Source of the DNA: JBKHXF01 sp046566145
GTDB taxonomy: Bacteria > Actinomycetota > Nitriliruptoria > Nitriliruptorales > Nitriliruptoraceae
Length of the DNA: 47,141 bases
Direction of reading: 5' to 3'
Assembly (NCBI GenBank): GCA_046566145.1
Contig: JBKHXF010000031.1
Location: forward strand, 1 to 47,141
A model generated the notes under the pieces. The model worked only from the letters and a program-made list of their open reading frames with translations. It was not told where the DNA came from and did not search any database. Positions within the stretch are counted from its first letter, which is position 1; each line of letters opens with the position of its first letter. The position numbers and the translations under genes are program-made. Of this stretch, positions 31,025 through 39,896 are shown piece by piece.

Positions 31025-32013
31025 GCCCCGACGACGCCACCACCCGGCACGCCCCCGCGGGGGCGGCCGCCGGCGTCGACGCGGCCGGTGTCGTCGGCCC
31101 GATGCACGAGGAAGGGCGCTACGAGTCGCTCCCCCGGCGGGTCGGCTGGGCCGACGCGGCGCGGCGCTACTTCCTGGTCACCAAGCCCCGGATCATCGAG
31201 CTGCTGCTGGTCACCACCGTGCCCTCGATGGTGGTCGCCGCCGGCGGCTGGCCGGGCACCTGGCTGGTCGCCGCGACCCTGCTCGGCGGGGCCATGTCGG
31301 CCGGCTCGGCGAACGCGATCAACAACTTCCTCGACCGCGACATCGACGCGAAGATGGCGCGGACGTCGCGCCGGCCGACGGCGCGGGACGAGGTCTCGCC
31401 CCGCGGCGCGCTCGTCTTCGGCATCGTGCTGGGCGTCGCCGGGTTCACCTGGCTCGCCCTGCTCGTCAACGTGCTCGCGGCGGTGCTCGCCACGAGCGCC
31501 ATCCTCTTCTACGTCTTCGTCTACACGCTCGGGCTGAAGCGCCGGTCGCACCAGGCCGTGGTCATCGGCGGCGCGGCCGGGTGCGTCCCGGTCCTGACGG
31601 GCTGGGCCGCGGTGCCCGGCGCGAGCCTCGGCGACCCGCGGCCCTGGCTGCTGTTCGCGCTGATCTTCTGGTGGACGCCGCCGCACTTCTGGGCGCTCGC
31701 GATGAAGTACCGCGAGGACTACGCCGCGGCGGGGCTGCCGATGCTCCCCGTGCAGGTCGGCAACGACGAGGCGACACGCCACATCCTGCTCTACGCCTGG
31801 CTGCTCGTGAGCCTCGTGCTGCTGTACGCGGTCGGGGCGCAGGCCACGTGGGTGTGGACCGTGCCGGCGCTCGGCCTGACCGGCGTGTTCGTCCTGCTGG
31901 CCCACCGGCTGCGGCGCGAGCGCACGGTCCAGCGGGCCATGCAGCTGTTCCACTACTCGAACACCTACCTGGCGCTGCTCTTCGTCGTGGCGGCGCTCGA
32001 CGCCGTCGCCTGA
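31021..32013 (+). CDS. ctaB: Protoheme IX farnesyltransferase (heme O synthase, COX10/CtaB)
   Basis: 330 residues from a GTG overlapping the upstream stop. An N-terminal extension of about 45 residues precedes a UbiA-type prenyltransferase with nine predicted helices. Diagnostic motifs are the first Asp-rich segment NAINNFLDRDIDAKMARTSRRP, the YTLGLKRRSHQAVVIGGAAGC loop, and the WWTPPHFWALAMKYREDYAAAGLPMLPV segment unique to heme O synthases. It adds the farnesyl group to heme B, making heme O for CtaA. The open frame before 31021 is a shadow of the ctaA region. Confidence 0.94.
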   Translation: MSPDDATTRHAPAGAAAGVDAAGVVGPMHEEGRYESLPRRVGWADAARRYFLVTKPRIIELLLVTTVPSMVVAAGGWPGTWLVAATLLGGAMSAGSANAINNFLDRDIDAKMARTSRRPTARDEVSPRGALVFGIVLGVAGFTWLALLVNVLAAVLATSAILFYVFVYTLGLKRRSHQAVVIGGAAGCVPVLTGWAAVPGASLGDPRPWLLFALIFWWTPPHFWALAMKYREDYAAAGLPMLPVQVGNDEATRHILLYAWLLVSLVLLYAVGAQATWVWTVPALGLTGVFVLLAHRLRRERTVQRAMQLFHYSNTYLALLFVVAALDAVA

Positions 32014-32034
32014 CGATCGCGGACGACGTGACGC

Positions 32035-32062
32035 GGACGGCCGCCCCGAGGGGCGGCCGTCC
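32035..32062. terminator. Bidirectional terminator between ctaB and the cupredoxin gene
   Basis: GGACGGCCGCCCC pairs with GGGGCGGCCGTCC, a 12-13 bp perfect stem with a minimal loop, between convergent genes. Confidence 0.8.
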
Positions 32063-32080
32063 ACGTGGAGCGGGGGTGGG

Positions 32081-32791
32081 TCAGGCGGCGGCGCCGTCCT
32101 CGCCCTCGGTGATCGTGAGCACGCCGTCCATGTTCGGGTGGACGATGCAGTTGAAGTAGTAGTCGCCGGGCTCGAGGGCCTGCGGCACGGTGTAGACGAT
32201 GGAGGTGCCGGTGACGACGGGGGCGTCGGCGGCGCCCGCGAGGATCTCGGCGCCCGCCTCGGGCGCGTCCGGGGTCCCGGCGAGCTCGAAGATCTGGACG
32301 TTGTGGCCGACGTCGGCCTGCAGGTTCACGTACTCGAAGACGAAGGTCTCGCCCTCCTGCGCCGCCATCTGCCACTCGGAGATGTCCTCGCACTCGCCCT
32401 CGACGGGCGGGAGGCAGAACGCCTCGGCGTTGGCGGAGCCGATCTCGGCGCCCTCCGGCACCTGCAGGATCGGCTGGGCGTTGATGCCGAGCTCGGTCTC
32501 GTCGACCTCGATGACGCCCCCGAAGGCGAACAGCCCCCCGAGGAAGACCGGCAGGACGGCCAGCACGCCCACGGCGCCCTTCTCCGCCCCGGTCAGCTCG
32601 TCCTTGGTGGCCGCAAGCGAGATGGCGCCCAGGATCCCGGCCGCCGCGACGATCGCGAGGACGACCGCCACCTCCTTGGTGGAGTACAGCAGGATGAAGG
32701 CGAAGCCGACGACCAGCGCCGCGATGCCGAGGAGGATCCCCAGCGGCAGCAGGACGGGCAGCACGGCCCGGTTGCGGAACTCGGTGTTCAT
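32081..32791 (-). CDS. Membrane-anchored cupredoxin (type 1 copper protein)
   Basis: 236 residues from an ATG at 32791. Three transmembrane helices (about 11-36, 39-60, 72-92) anchor an extracytoplasmic domain. Type 1 copper ligands are in place: His163 in VGHNVQIFE, then Cys215, His218 and Met221 in YYFNCIVHPNM, the plastocyanin-like Cys-x2-His-x2-Met arrangement. Two further cysteines (126 and 134) sit in a loop before the fold. It is the last gene after ctaC-D-E-F-G on the same strand. It could feed electrons to, or accept them beside, the cytochrome c domain of CtaC, or handle copper for oxidase assembly. The three-helix anchor is unusual for a cupredoxin. Confidence 0.85.
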   Translation of the reverse strand: MNTEFRNRAVLPVLLPLGILLGIAALVVGFAFILLYSTKEVAVVLAIVAAAGILGAISLAATKDELTGAEKGAVGVLAVLPVFLGGLFAFGGVIEVDETELGINAQPILQVPEGAEIGSANAEAFCLPPVEGECEDISEWQMAAQEGETFVFEYVNLQADVGHNVQIFELAGTPDAPEAGAEILAGAADAPVVTGTSIVYTVPQALEPGDYYFNCIVHPNMDGVLTITEGEDGAAA

Positions 32792-32857
32792 GGCGGATGG
32801 ACTCCGTCGGTGTGGTCGTTCGAGAAGGTGGCTCGGGCCGCGGCCCGGACGTGTCGG

Positions 32858-33700
32858 TCAGCGGGCGCCGGTGGCGGCGGCCTCGCGGCGCTGGGCCTGC
32901 TCCTGGCGCTCCTGGTCCGCGGCCCACCGGAAGAACATGGTGGCGATGATGCCCCAGAGGAAGAACCCGCCCCCGATCTTCATGATCAGGCCGGCGATGC
33001 GCATGTCCTCGGCGGCGGTGAGCCCGTAGGCCCGGGGCAGCTCCTCGTACACCCGGAACAGGGGCTCCTCGCCGAAGGTGAGGAAGGCGCTCGGGACGGT
33101 CGGGAGGATCGTCATCGTGAACAGGTAGAGCATCTGGGCCAGCGGCTGGAGCCGTGGGAGGATGTCGGGCACCGGGCTCACCATCGGGATCCACATGGCG
33201 GTCGCGGCGACGACCAGCACGATGTGCGTGATGCCGTGGAACAGCTCGCTCGCGATCATGCCGTTCACGATCGCGGGCCAGTGGATGAGCAGCAGCACGA
33301 GGTTGAAGAAGAGCGCCGCGACGAGCGGCTGCGAGACGACCTTCAGCGGGCCGCGCACCCAGCGGGGGCGCAGGATCAGCTCGCCCATCCACCGCGGGAT
33401 GCCGAGCAGCAGCAGCGGCGGGATCACGAACGCCTGGAGCAGGTGCTGCACCATGTGGGCGCTGTAGAGGGTGGTCTCGGCGATGTCGTGCAGCGGCGAG
33501 CCGGACGCGACCCACAGGGCGAGGACGCCACCGCCGAAGCTCACCGCCTGCTTCGTGGTGACGGCACGGTCACCGGGGGCGGGGTGGAAGAGCGTGCCGT
33601 AGCGCACGATGGCACCGACGTACGCCAGCACGAGGCCGACGCACAGGGCGATGACGTCGTAGTGGGGTTCGACGTCGACGACGATGCCACCGAGGTCCAT
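32858..33700 (-). CDS. ctaG: Cytochrome c oxidase assembly factor CtaG (caa3 type)
   Basis: 280 residues from an ATG at 33700, with about seven transmembrane helices. Conserved segments include LYSAHMVQHLLQAFVIPPLLLLG, with the paired His residues, IHWPAIVNGM, and SELFHGITHIVLV. These belong to the caa3_CtaG family, which in Bacillus subtilis is needed for active caa3 oxidase and probably delivers copper to CuB. It is not homologous to the Cox11-type CtaG. It begins six bases after the ctaF stop within the oxidase operon. Confidence 0.9.
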   Translation of the reverse strand: MDLGGIVVDVEPHYDVIALCVGLVLAYVGAIVRYGTLFHPAPGDRAVTTKQAVSFGGGVLALWVASGSPLHDIAETTLYSAHMVQHLLQAFVIPPLLLLGIPRWMGELILRPRWVRGPLKVVSQPLVAALFFNLVLLLIHWPAIVNGMIASELFHGITHIVLVVAATAMWIPMVSPVPDILPRLQPLAQMLYLFTMTILPTVPSAFLTFGEEPLFRVYEELPRAYGLTAAEDMRIAGLIMKIGGGFFLWGIIATMFFRWAADQERQEQAQRREAAATGAR

Positions 33701-33706
33701 GGGTGC

Positions 33707-34042
33707 TCAGGCCCTCACTGCGGTCGAGAACAGGGTGAGCACGATCGCGTACAGGGACACGGCCAGCACGAGGCCCGTGACCATGAAGCGGGTGTACACG
33801 CGGGTGTCGTACTTCAGGTGCATGAACCAGCCGGCGACCAGCACGAACTTGATCAGCATGAGGCCGATCAGCGTCGGGACGAACGCCGGGCCGATGTCGA
33901 CGTAGGACGCCGCGACCTCCATCCCGGTCAGGATCGCGAGGACGATCGCGATCTGGACGTAGGACTGCGGGGTCGGGTGGTGGTCCTCGGCGTGCTCGGT
34001 GCCGTGGTCCGACGACGTGGTCGTCGAGGTGTCGGTCGCCAT
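33707..34042 (-). CDS. ctaF: Cytochrome c oxidase subunit IV (prokaryotic type)
   Basis: 111 residues from an ATG at 34042 with a strong GGAGGAG site. A polar His/Thr-rich N-terminus (about 1-27) precedes three transmembrane helices, with the motif FVPTLIGLMLIKFVLVAGWFMHLKYD that marks the COX4_pro family. This subunit stabilises the catalytic core. It lies between ctaE and ctaG with short gaps. Confidence 0.88.
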   Translation of the reverse strand: MATDTSTTTSSDHGTEHAEDHHPTPQSYVQIAIVLAILTGMEVAASYVDIGPAFVPTLIGLMLIKFVLVAGWFMHLKYDTRVYTRFMVTGLVLAVSLYAIVLTLFSTAVRA

Positions 34043-34065
34043 GGTGCGCTCCTCCGCGGTGGTCG

Positions 34066-34665
34066 TCAGCCCCCGAAGACCACGAGGTCGTAGGGGATGA
34101 GGTAGACGACGGTGAAGATGAGGACCCAGATGATGTCGACGAAGTGCCAGTAGAGGCCGACCATCTCGGTCTTGAGGTGCTGGTCCGGCTTGATCTTCCC
34201 GGTCCTCGTGAGCGCGAGGGTCGAGACGAGCAGCACGATCCCGATGGCGACGTGGGCGCCGTGGAAGCCGGTGAGCACGAAGAACGACGCCGAGAAGGGC
34301 GAGGTCGTGAGGCCGAGCCCCTCCTTGGCGAACACCGTGAACTCGTAGACCTGGCCGCCGAGGAAGACCATGCCCTGCAGGGCGGTCGCGGCGAGCCAGA
34401 GCCGCAGGCGACGCATGTCGCCCTTGGTGTGCGCGTTGTGGGCGAGCACCATGGTGAGGGAGCTCATCAGCAGCACGAACGAGCTCACCGAGGTGAACGG
34501 GATCGCGAACAGCTCGACGCCCGGGCCGGCCTGCGTCCTGCGGAAGTACAGCAGGAACGACGCGATGAACGCGCCGAAGAACAGGAACTCCGACCCCAGG
34601 AACACCCACATCGCGAGCTTGCGGTGGTCGAGGCCGAGCGTGGTCTCGTGGGCCTGCGTGGACAC
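34066..34665 (-). CDS. ctaE: Cytochrome c oxidase subunit III
   Basis: 199 residues from a GTG at 34665, preceded by AAAGG. Five transmembrane helices match the shorter bacterial form of subunit III. Typical segments are LAMWVFLGSEFLFFGAFIASFLLYF, the SSLTMVLA helix, FFVLTGFHGAHVAIG, and GLYWHFVDIIWVLIFTVVYL near the C-terminus. It supports proton uptake and stability of the core. It lies 66 bases downstream of ctaD. Confidence 0.94.
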   Translation of the reverse strand: MSTQAHETTLGLDHRKLAMWVFLGSEFLFFGAFIASFLLYFRRTQAGPGVELFAIPFTSVSSFVLLMSSLTMVLAHNAHTKGDMRRLRLWLAATALQGMVFLGGQVYEFTVFAKEGLGLTTSPFSASFFVLTGFHGAHVAIGIVLLVSTLALTRTGKIKPDQHLKTEMVGLYWHFVDIIWVLIFTVVYLIPYDLVVFGG

Positions 34666-34731
34666 CTCGGTGCCTTTCTCGTGGCGGCCGGCGTCACGTG
34701 CGAGTGACGCCGGCGCCGGTGTCGTGACGGG

Positions 34732-36606
34732 TCAGTCGTCGTCGCCCTCGGCGACCGGCTCGATGACCCAGCCGTAGAAGCCGATGAACATCCACAGGGT
34801 GGCGATGACGGCCAGCGTCACCGACTTGTAGACCACGGCGTACCCGGCGGGCAGGAACGCCGCCGTCATGACCAGCGGCCAGTACGACGGGTCGGGCATG
34901 TGGATGTGCTCGTCGTGCTCCTCGGCGTGGTCCTCGGACGCACCGGCCGGGACGGGACGCGGCACGCCGGCCTCGTCCTCCGCGTACTTGCGGTGCCAGA
35001 ACTCGTCCCGGGCCGAGACGGTCGGGATCACGTCGAAGTTGTGCTCCTTCGGGGGGCTCGCGGTGAGCCACTCGAGGGTGCGGGCGTCCCACGGGTCGTC
35101 GCCCGAGGGGGCGCCGGTGCGGATCGACGCGATGAGGTTGTAGAGGAAGATCAGCGACGAGACGACCAGGACCACGACGCCGATGGTGGAGAGCAGGTTG
35201 TAGAGCTCCACCGTCCCGCCGAGCTCCTCCGGCAGCACCGCGGTGCGGCGCGGCTGGCCGAGGAGGCCGGACATGTGCATCGGGCCGAAGGTGAGGTTGA
35301 AGCCGAGGAACCAGGTCCAGAAGTGGGCCTTGCCGAGCTTCTCGCTCATCATCTTGCCGGTGACCTTCGGGAACCAGTAGTAGATGCCGGACACGAGGCC
35401 GAAGAGCGCGCCACCGAAGAGCACGTAGTGGAAGTGCGCCACGACCCAGTAGGTGTCGGTCTGCTGGTAGTCGTGCGGGACGATGGCGTGGGTGACGCCG
35501 GAGAGCCCGCCGATCGTGAACATCGCCACGAAGCCGACCGAGAACAGCATCGGGGTGGTGAAGCGGAGCTTGCCGCCCCACATCGTGAACACCCAGTTGA
35601 AGATCTTGATGCCGGTCGGCACGGCGATGAACATCGTCGAGAGGCCGAACGCGGCGCGGGCGACCGGGCCGATCGCCGACGAGAACATGTGGTGGGCCCA
35701 CACGCCGAAGCCGATGAAGCCGATTGCGGCGCCGGCGAAGGCGACGGCGGCGTAGCCGAACAGCGGCTTCCGGGAGAAGGTCGGCAGCACCTCGGACACG
35801 ATGCCCATGGCCGGCAGGATCAGGATGTAGACCTCGGGGTGCCCGAACAGCCAGAACAGGTGCTGCCACAGGATCGGGTCACCGCCGTTGGCGGACTGGA
35901 AGAAGCTGGTGTCGAACGTCACGTCGAAGGTCAGCATGAACAGCGCGACCGTGATGATCGGGAGGCTGAACAGCAGCAGGAAGTTCACGACCAGCGCCAT
36001 CCAGATGAACATCGGCATCCGCATGAAGGTCATGCCGCGGACGCGCATGTTCAGGATCGTCGTGATGAAGTTCACGGCGGCGGCGAGGGAGCTGATGCCG
36101 AGGATCTGCAGGCCCACGGCGTAGAAGCTCATGTTCAGGCCGGGGGTGGAGGTGGACAGCGGCGCGTAGCCGAACCAGCCGCCGTTGGGCGCCCCGCCGA
36201 GGAAGAACGAGCTGTAGAGGAAGATGCCACCGAACAGGTAGACCCAGTAGCTGAAGGCGTTCAGCCGCGGGAACGCGACGTCGCGCGCGCCGATCTGCAG
36301 CGGGATCAGGTAGTTGAAGAACGCCGCCGACAGCGGCATGACGACGAGGAAGATCATCGTCACGCCGTGCATCGTGAACAGCTGGTTGTAGACCTCCTCG
36401 GTGAGGACGGTCCCCTCGGCCGCGGCCAGCTGCGCACGGATGAGCACCGCCTCGAGGCCACCCAGGGCGAAGAACACCAGGGTGGTCCAGAAGTACATGA
36501 TCCCGATCTTCTTGTGGTCGACGGTGGTCAACCACGACCCGAACCCCTCCTTGGCCATGGGCCGGGAGAGGATCGAGACGCTCTTCACGCTCGTCGCGCT
36601 CGCCAT
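34732..36606 (-). CDS. ctaD: Cytochrome c oxidase subunit I with C-terminal two-helix extension
   Basis: 624 residues from the ATG at 36606, which has GAGGAG seven bases upstream; an in-frame ATG 30 bases earlier lacks one. Heme and copper ligands: His80 (TMHGVTMIFL, heme a), His256 with Tyr260 in GHPEVY (CuB and crosslinked Tyr), His305/His306 (CuB), His391 (heme a3) and His393 (heme a). YSSFFLGGAP and the K-channel residues support an A-type heme-copper oxidase. Beyond about residue 500 lies an extra cytoplasmic loop and two helices (577-595 and 598-615), making the protein longer than the usual 550 or so residues. It is the catalytic subunit reducing oxygen. Confidence 0.95.
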   Translation of the reverse strand: MASATSVKSVSILSRPMAKEGFGSWLTTVDHKKIGIMYFWTTLVFFALGGLEAVLIRAQLAAAEGTVLTEEVYNQLFTMHGVTMIFLVVMPLSAAFFNYLIPLQIGARDVAFPRLNAFSYWVYLFGGIFLYSSFFLGGAPNGGWFGYAPLSTSTPGLNMSFYAVGLQILGISSLAAAVNFITTILNMRVRGMTFMRMPMFIWMALVVNFLLLFSLPIITVALFMLTFDVTFDTSFFQSANGGDPILWQHLFWLFGHPEVYILILPAMGIVSEVLPTFSRKPLFGYAAVAFAGAAIGFIGFGVWAHHMFSSAIGPVARAAFGLSTMFIAVPTGIKIFNWVFTMWGGKLRFTTPMLFSVGFVAMFTIGGLSGVTHAIVPHDYQQTDTYWVVAHFHYVLFGGALFGLVSGIYYWFPKVTGKMMSEKLGKAHFWTWFLGFNLTFGPMHMSGLLGQPRRTAVLPEELGGTVELYNLLSTIGVVVLVVSSLIFLYNLIASIRTGAPSGDDPWDARTLEWLTASPPKEHNFDVIPTVSARDEFWHRKYAEDEAGVPRPVPAGASEDHAEEHDEHIHMPDPSYWPLVMTAAFLPAGYAVVYKSVTLAVIATLWMFIGFYGWVIEPVAEGDDD

Positions 36607-36703
36607 GGTGGTGCTCCTCGACGGCTCGTCCGCCATCGTCGTGTTCGGCTGTGTGACTACCGGGTGGGGACTCCGCGCACCCCCGTGCTGCAGGGTGTGA
36701 CGC

Positions 36704-37822
36704 TCACTCGAGCGTCAGCAGGTACGCCACGATGGCGTCGACCTCTTCGTCCGTCAGGTTCATGTTGGGCATCCCGACGTTGTACTCGGGCTGCATGGCC
36801 TTCAGCGCCGGGGCGTTCTTGATCCACGCCCGGAGGAGCTCGACGTTCGGGCGGTCGAGGTCGTACGACCCGTCCGCGTTCTTCTCGTACAGGTCGAAGA
36901 TGGCGCCGGCGAACTTCTCACGGCTCATCAGGTGCGTCAGGTCCGGGCCGACCCGGGAGCCCTCGTTGGCGCCGGAGATGTTGTGGCACGCGACGCAGGC
37001 CTGGACGCTCACGCCCTCGCGGGGGCCGAAGTTGCCGAACAGCGCGGCGCCCTCCGCCTCGAGGGTGCCCGGGGCCGGCGCGGCGGCCGGCTCGTTCTGC
37101 GCGGCGACCCAGGCGTCGAAGTCGGCCTGCGTCAGCACCGTCGCGTAGTTGCGCATGTTCGCGTGCGACAGGCCGCAGTACTCGGTGCACTGCCCGAGGA
37201 ACGAGCCGGTGGTGTCGGCCTGCATGTTCAGGGTCGTGATGCGACCCGGGACGACGTCCTGCTTGCCGGCGAGCGCCGGGACCCAGAAGGCGTGGATGAC
37301 GGCCTTCGACGGGTCCTGCGGCTCCTCGGCGGTCATCACCAGGTGGACCGGCCGGTCGACGGGCAGCACCAGCTCGTTGGCGGTACGGAAGCCCCCGTTG
37401 TCGATGTAGTGGTACTCCCACCACCAGCGGTGCCCGATGACCTCGATGGTCAGCGCGTCGTCGGGGGTCTCGGCCAGCTCGAACACCTGGCGGACCGTCG
37501 GGACCGCGATGCCGGCGAGGATGAGCGCCGGGACCAGGGTCCAGAAGATCTCGAGCCGGGTGTTGCCGTGCACCTGGACCGGCAGGCCCTCGTCACCACG
37601 GTCACGGAACTTGACCACCGCGTAGATGATCAGCCCCTGGACGATGATGAACACGCCCAGCGCGATGAACAGGACGACGCGGAAGAGGTCGTCAGGCCCC
37701 TGCGCGAACGGTCCCTGGGGGTTCAGGACCGACTGGGGGGCCGACCCGCAGGCCGTCAGGCCCAGGCCGAGGCCCGCCAACAGCGCGGTCGTGGAACGGC
37801 GGCGCGTCCGGAGGTCACGCAA
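36704..37822 (-). CDS. ctaC: Cytochrome c oxidase subunit II fused to cytochrome c (caa3 type)
   Basis: 372 residues from a TTG at 37822, with GAGGAG eight bases upstream; no ATG or GTG is in frame nearby. The lipobox is LTAC (Cys25), then two transmembrane helices (46-70, 93-112). The CuA site is His177, Cys212, Cys216, His220 and Met223 (CTEYCGLSHANM). The C-terminal cytochrome c domain has CVACH (276-280) and a Met axial ligand at 351 or 354 (GMPNM). This fused form lets the oxidase accept electrons without a soluble cytochrome c. It is the first gene of the oxidase operon; a 209-bp gap upstream must hold the promoter, where no strong element is clear. Confidence 0.95.
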   Translation of the reverse strand: MRDLRTRRRSTTALLAGLGLGLTACGSAPQSVLNPQGPFAQGPDDLFRVVLFIALGVFIIVQGLIIYAVVKFRDRGDEGLPVQVHGNTRLEIFWTLVPALILAGIAVPTVRQVFELAETPDDALTIEVIGHRWWWEYHYIDNGGFRTANELVLPVDRPVHLVMTAEEPQDPSKAVIHAFWVPALAGKQDVVPGRITTLNMQADTTGSFLGQCTEYCGLSHANMRNYATVLTQADFDAWVAAQNEPAAAPAPGTLEAEGAALFGNFGPREGVSVQACVACHNISGANEGSRVGPDLTHLMSREKFAGAIFDLYEKNADGSYDLDRPNVELLRAWIKNAPALKAMQPEYNVGMPNMNLTDEEVDAIVAYLLTLE

Positions 37823-38031
37823 CGGAACGTCTCCTCGAGAGGATCAACTCGTGGGCGTCAGGGGTCCCCGCGTGCGACGCTCTCCGCTCGTGCGGCTCGC
37901 GCTGGGGGTTCGGTGCCCGATGGCTGGGGTATCAGGTGAGCTGTCAGGCCCCCACCACCGCGCGGAGCCTAGCCGTCGTGGGCGGATGGTACGGAACCGG
38001 GCGCGCGCGGTGCCAACCGCCGAGGCCCCGC

Positions 38032-38841
38032 TCAGGGCTCCCAGCGGAAGGTGCGCGCGGCGAGCACGGTGGCGCCGACGCCCCAGACGAGCAGCACGAG
38101 CAGCGACAGCGGCCAGAGGGCGACGTCGCCCGGGTACAGCCCGTCGCGCAGCAGGGCCGTGAGCGCGCCCGACGGCGTGAACAGCGCGGCGTTGGCCAGC
38201 GCGGCCGGCAGCTCGTCGAGGTCCACCGCGACACCGCTCACCAGCAGCAGCAGCAGGAACACGGCGTTCGACAGCGCGAGCGTGGCCTCCGCGCGCAACG
38301 CCCCCGCCATCGCCAGCCCGAGCGCGGTGAACGCGAAGGCGCCGAGGAGCATCCCGGCGACCACGAGCCACAGCTGCGGCCCGACCGTGCGGGCGGGGTC
38401 GGTCTGCGCGGCCGCGCCGGCCTCCCACCCGAGCCCGAACCTCGCGATGAGCACCACGAGGGCCGTCTGGACGAGCAGCACGACGAGGACCGCCAGCGCC
38501 TTCGACACGAGGAACGCCTGGCGCGAGAGCGGGGTCGCGCCGAGCCGCTTGAGGACCCCGTACTTGCGCTCGAACGCGGTCTGGATGGCGATGGCCACGA
38601 ACGCCGTCGACATGACGGAGATGGCGAGCACGCCCGGGACGAGGAACTCGACGGGGCGCTGGTCGCCGGTCGGGAGCACGTCGACCGCCGAGAAGAAGAC
38701 GAGGATGCCCAGCGGGATGCCGAGGGTCACCACCAGCGACTCCGAGGAGCGCAGCAGCAGCCGCAGCTCCATGCCGGTCTGGGCGAGGACGGCCCGGGAC
38801 GCGGGCGCCGGGCCGGGCGCGCGGTGCGCGAGGTCGCTCAC
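38032..38841 (-). CDS. ABC-2 type transporter permease
   Basis: 269 residues from a GTG at 38841 overlapping the ATPase stop. Six transmembrane helices are predicted. The segment FVAIAIQTAFERKYGVLKRLGATPLSR is typical of ABC-2 permeases (DrrB-like), as is the extracellular region between helices 1 and 2. It pairs with the ATPase encoded upstream. In many actinobacteria such a pair sits beside ctaA/ctaB or oxidase genes, and a link to oxidase maturation has been suggested but is not proven. Substrate unknown. Confidence 0.88.
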   Translation of the reverse strand: MSDLAHRAPGPAPASRAVLAQTGMELRLLLRSSESLVVTLGIPLGILVFFSAVDVLPTGDQRPVEFLVPGVLAISVMSTAFVAIAIQTAFERKYGVLKRLGATPLSRQAFLVSKALAVLVVLLVQTALVVLIARFGLGWEAGAAAQTDPARTVGPQLWLVVAGMLLGAFAFTALGLAMAGALRAEATLALSNAVFLLLLLVSGVAVDLDELPAALANAALFTPSGALTALLRDGLYPGDVALWPLSLLVLLVWGVGATVLAARTFRWEP

Positions 38842-39797
38842 GCCGGCACCTCGCCGGTCGTGCGCGGCGCGTGCGGGACCGCCGCCGACTCCTCGGCCGT
38901 GAGGCGGAGGAACACGTCCTCGAGCGAGCGCTTGCCCGCCTGCAGCTCGCCGAGGGCGACGTCACGGTCGGCGAGCCACACCGCCAGGTCGGCCACGAGC
39001 CGCGGCGTCGCCGCGGCGTGGACCACGTAGCGGCCCGGTCGCGCCTCGTCGACGGGAGCCCCCAGGGCCGCGCCGAGCGCGTCGACGTCGATGCCGCCCG
39101 CGGCCGTGAAGCGCAGGTCCGCGGTGGTGCCGTGGGTGAGCTCGTCCGGGGTCCCGAGCGCGACCAGCTCGCCGTTGTCGACGATCGCGACGCGGTCGGC
39201 GAGCTCCTCGGCCTCGTCGAGCAGGTGCGTGGTCAGCACGACCGTGACCCCCTCGCCCTGCAGCTCGCGGACGTGGTCCCACGTCATACGTCGAGCGGCC
39301 GGGTCGAGCCCGGCGGTCGGCTCGTCGAGGAACACGACCTCGGGCCGACCGACCAGCGCGAGCGCGAGCGACAGCCGCTGCTTCTGCCCGCCGGACAGGT
39401 CACGGACGCGGGTGCGTCGGGCCTCGGTCAGGCCGACGCGCTCGAGCAGGGCCTCCGGGTCGAGCGGGTCGGCGTAGAAGCGGGCGAAGAGCCGCAGGAC
39501 CTCGTCGGGGTGCGCCATCGGGTAGACGCCGCCCTCCTGGAGCATGACCCCGACGCGGGGCCGCAGCGCCGCGGCGTCGCGCACCGGGTCGAGCCCGAGC
39601 ACCCGGACCGTGCCGGCGTCGGGCCGCCGGTAGCCCTCGCAGCACTCGATGGTCGACGTCTTGCCCGCGCCGTTCGGCCCGAGCAGGGCCAGCGTCTCGC
39701 CGCGCGCGACCGTCAGGTCCAGCCGGTCGACGGCGACGAGGTCGCCGTACCGCTTGGTGAGCCCGACGAGCTCGATCGCGGGCGGGGGGACGGTCAC
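38838..39797 (-). CDS. ABC exporter ATP-binding protein (DrrA/CcmA-like)
   Basis: 319 residues from a GTG at 39797. Walker A LLGPNGAGKTS (about 38-48), Q-loop GVMLQEGG, signature DLSGGQKQRLS, Walker B VVFLDEPTAGLD and H-loop TTHLLDEAEEL are all intact. The last 90 residues form the accessory domain usual in drug/lipid ABC-2 exporters. It forms a homodimer with the downstream permease. The pair lies upstream of ctaC on the same strand but is separated from it by 209 bp. Confidence 0.92.
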   Translation of the reverse strand: MTVPPPAIELVGLTKRYGDLVAVDRLDLTVARGETLALLGPNGAGKTSTIECCEGYRRPDAGTVRVLGLDPVRDAAALRPRVGVMLQEGGVYPMAHPDEVLRLFARFYADPLDPEALLERVGLTEARRTRVRDLSGGQKQRLSLALALVGRPEVVFLDEPTAGLDPAARRMTWDHVRELQGEGVTVVLTTHLLDEAEELADRVAIVDNGELVALGTPDELTHGTTADLRFTAAGGIDVDALGAALGAPVDEARPGRYVVHAAATPRLVADLAVWLADRDVALGELQAGKRSLEDVFLRLTAEESAAVPHAPRTTGEVPA

Positions 39798-39896
39798 GGG
39801 GCGCCTCGACGGGGGCGGGACGGGCGGGCGGGCGGCGCGGGGGAAGGTACCGGCGGGTGCCCCGGGCCCCGCCGCGACGCCCGTGCGCCGGGCCCG

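Noticed and set aside
37823..38031. A gene between ctaC and the ABC permease
   Set aside because: Only shadow frames occur; the 209 bp probably hold the ctaC promoter and leader.
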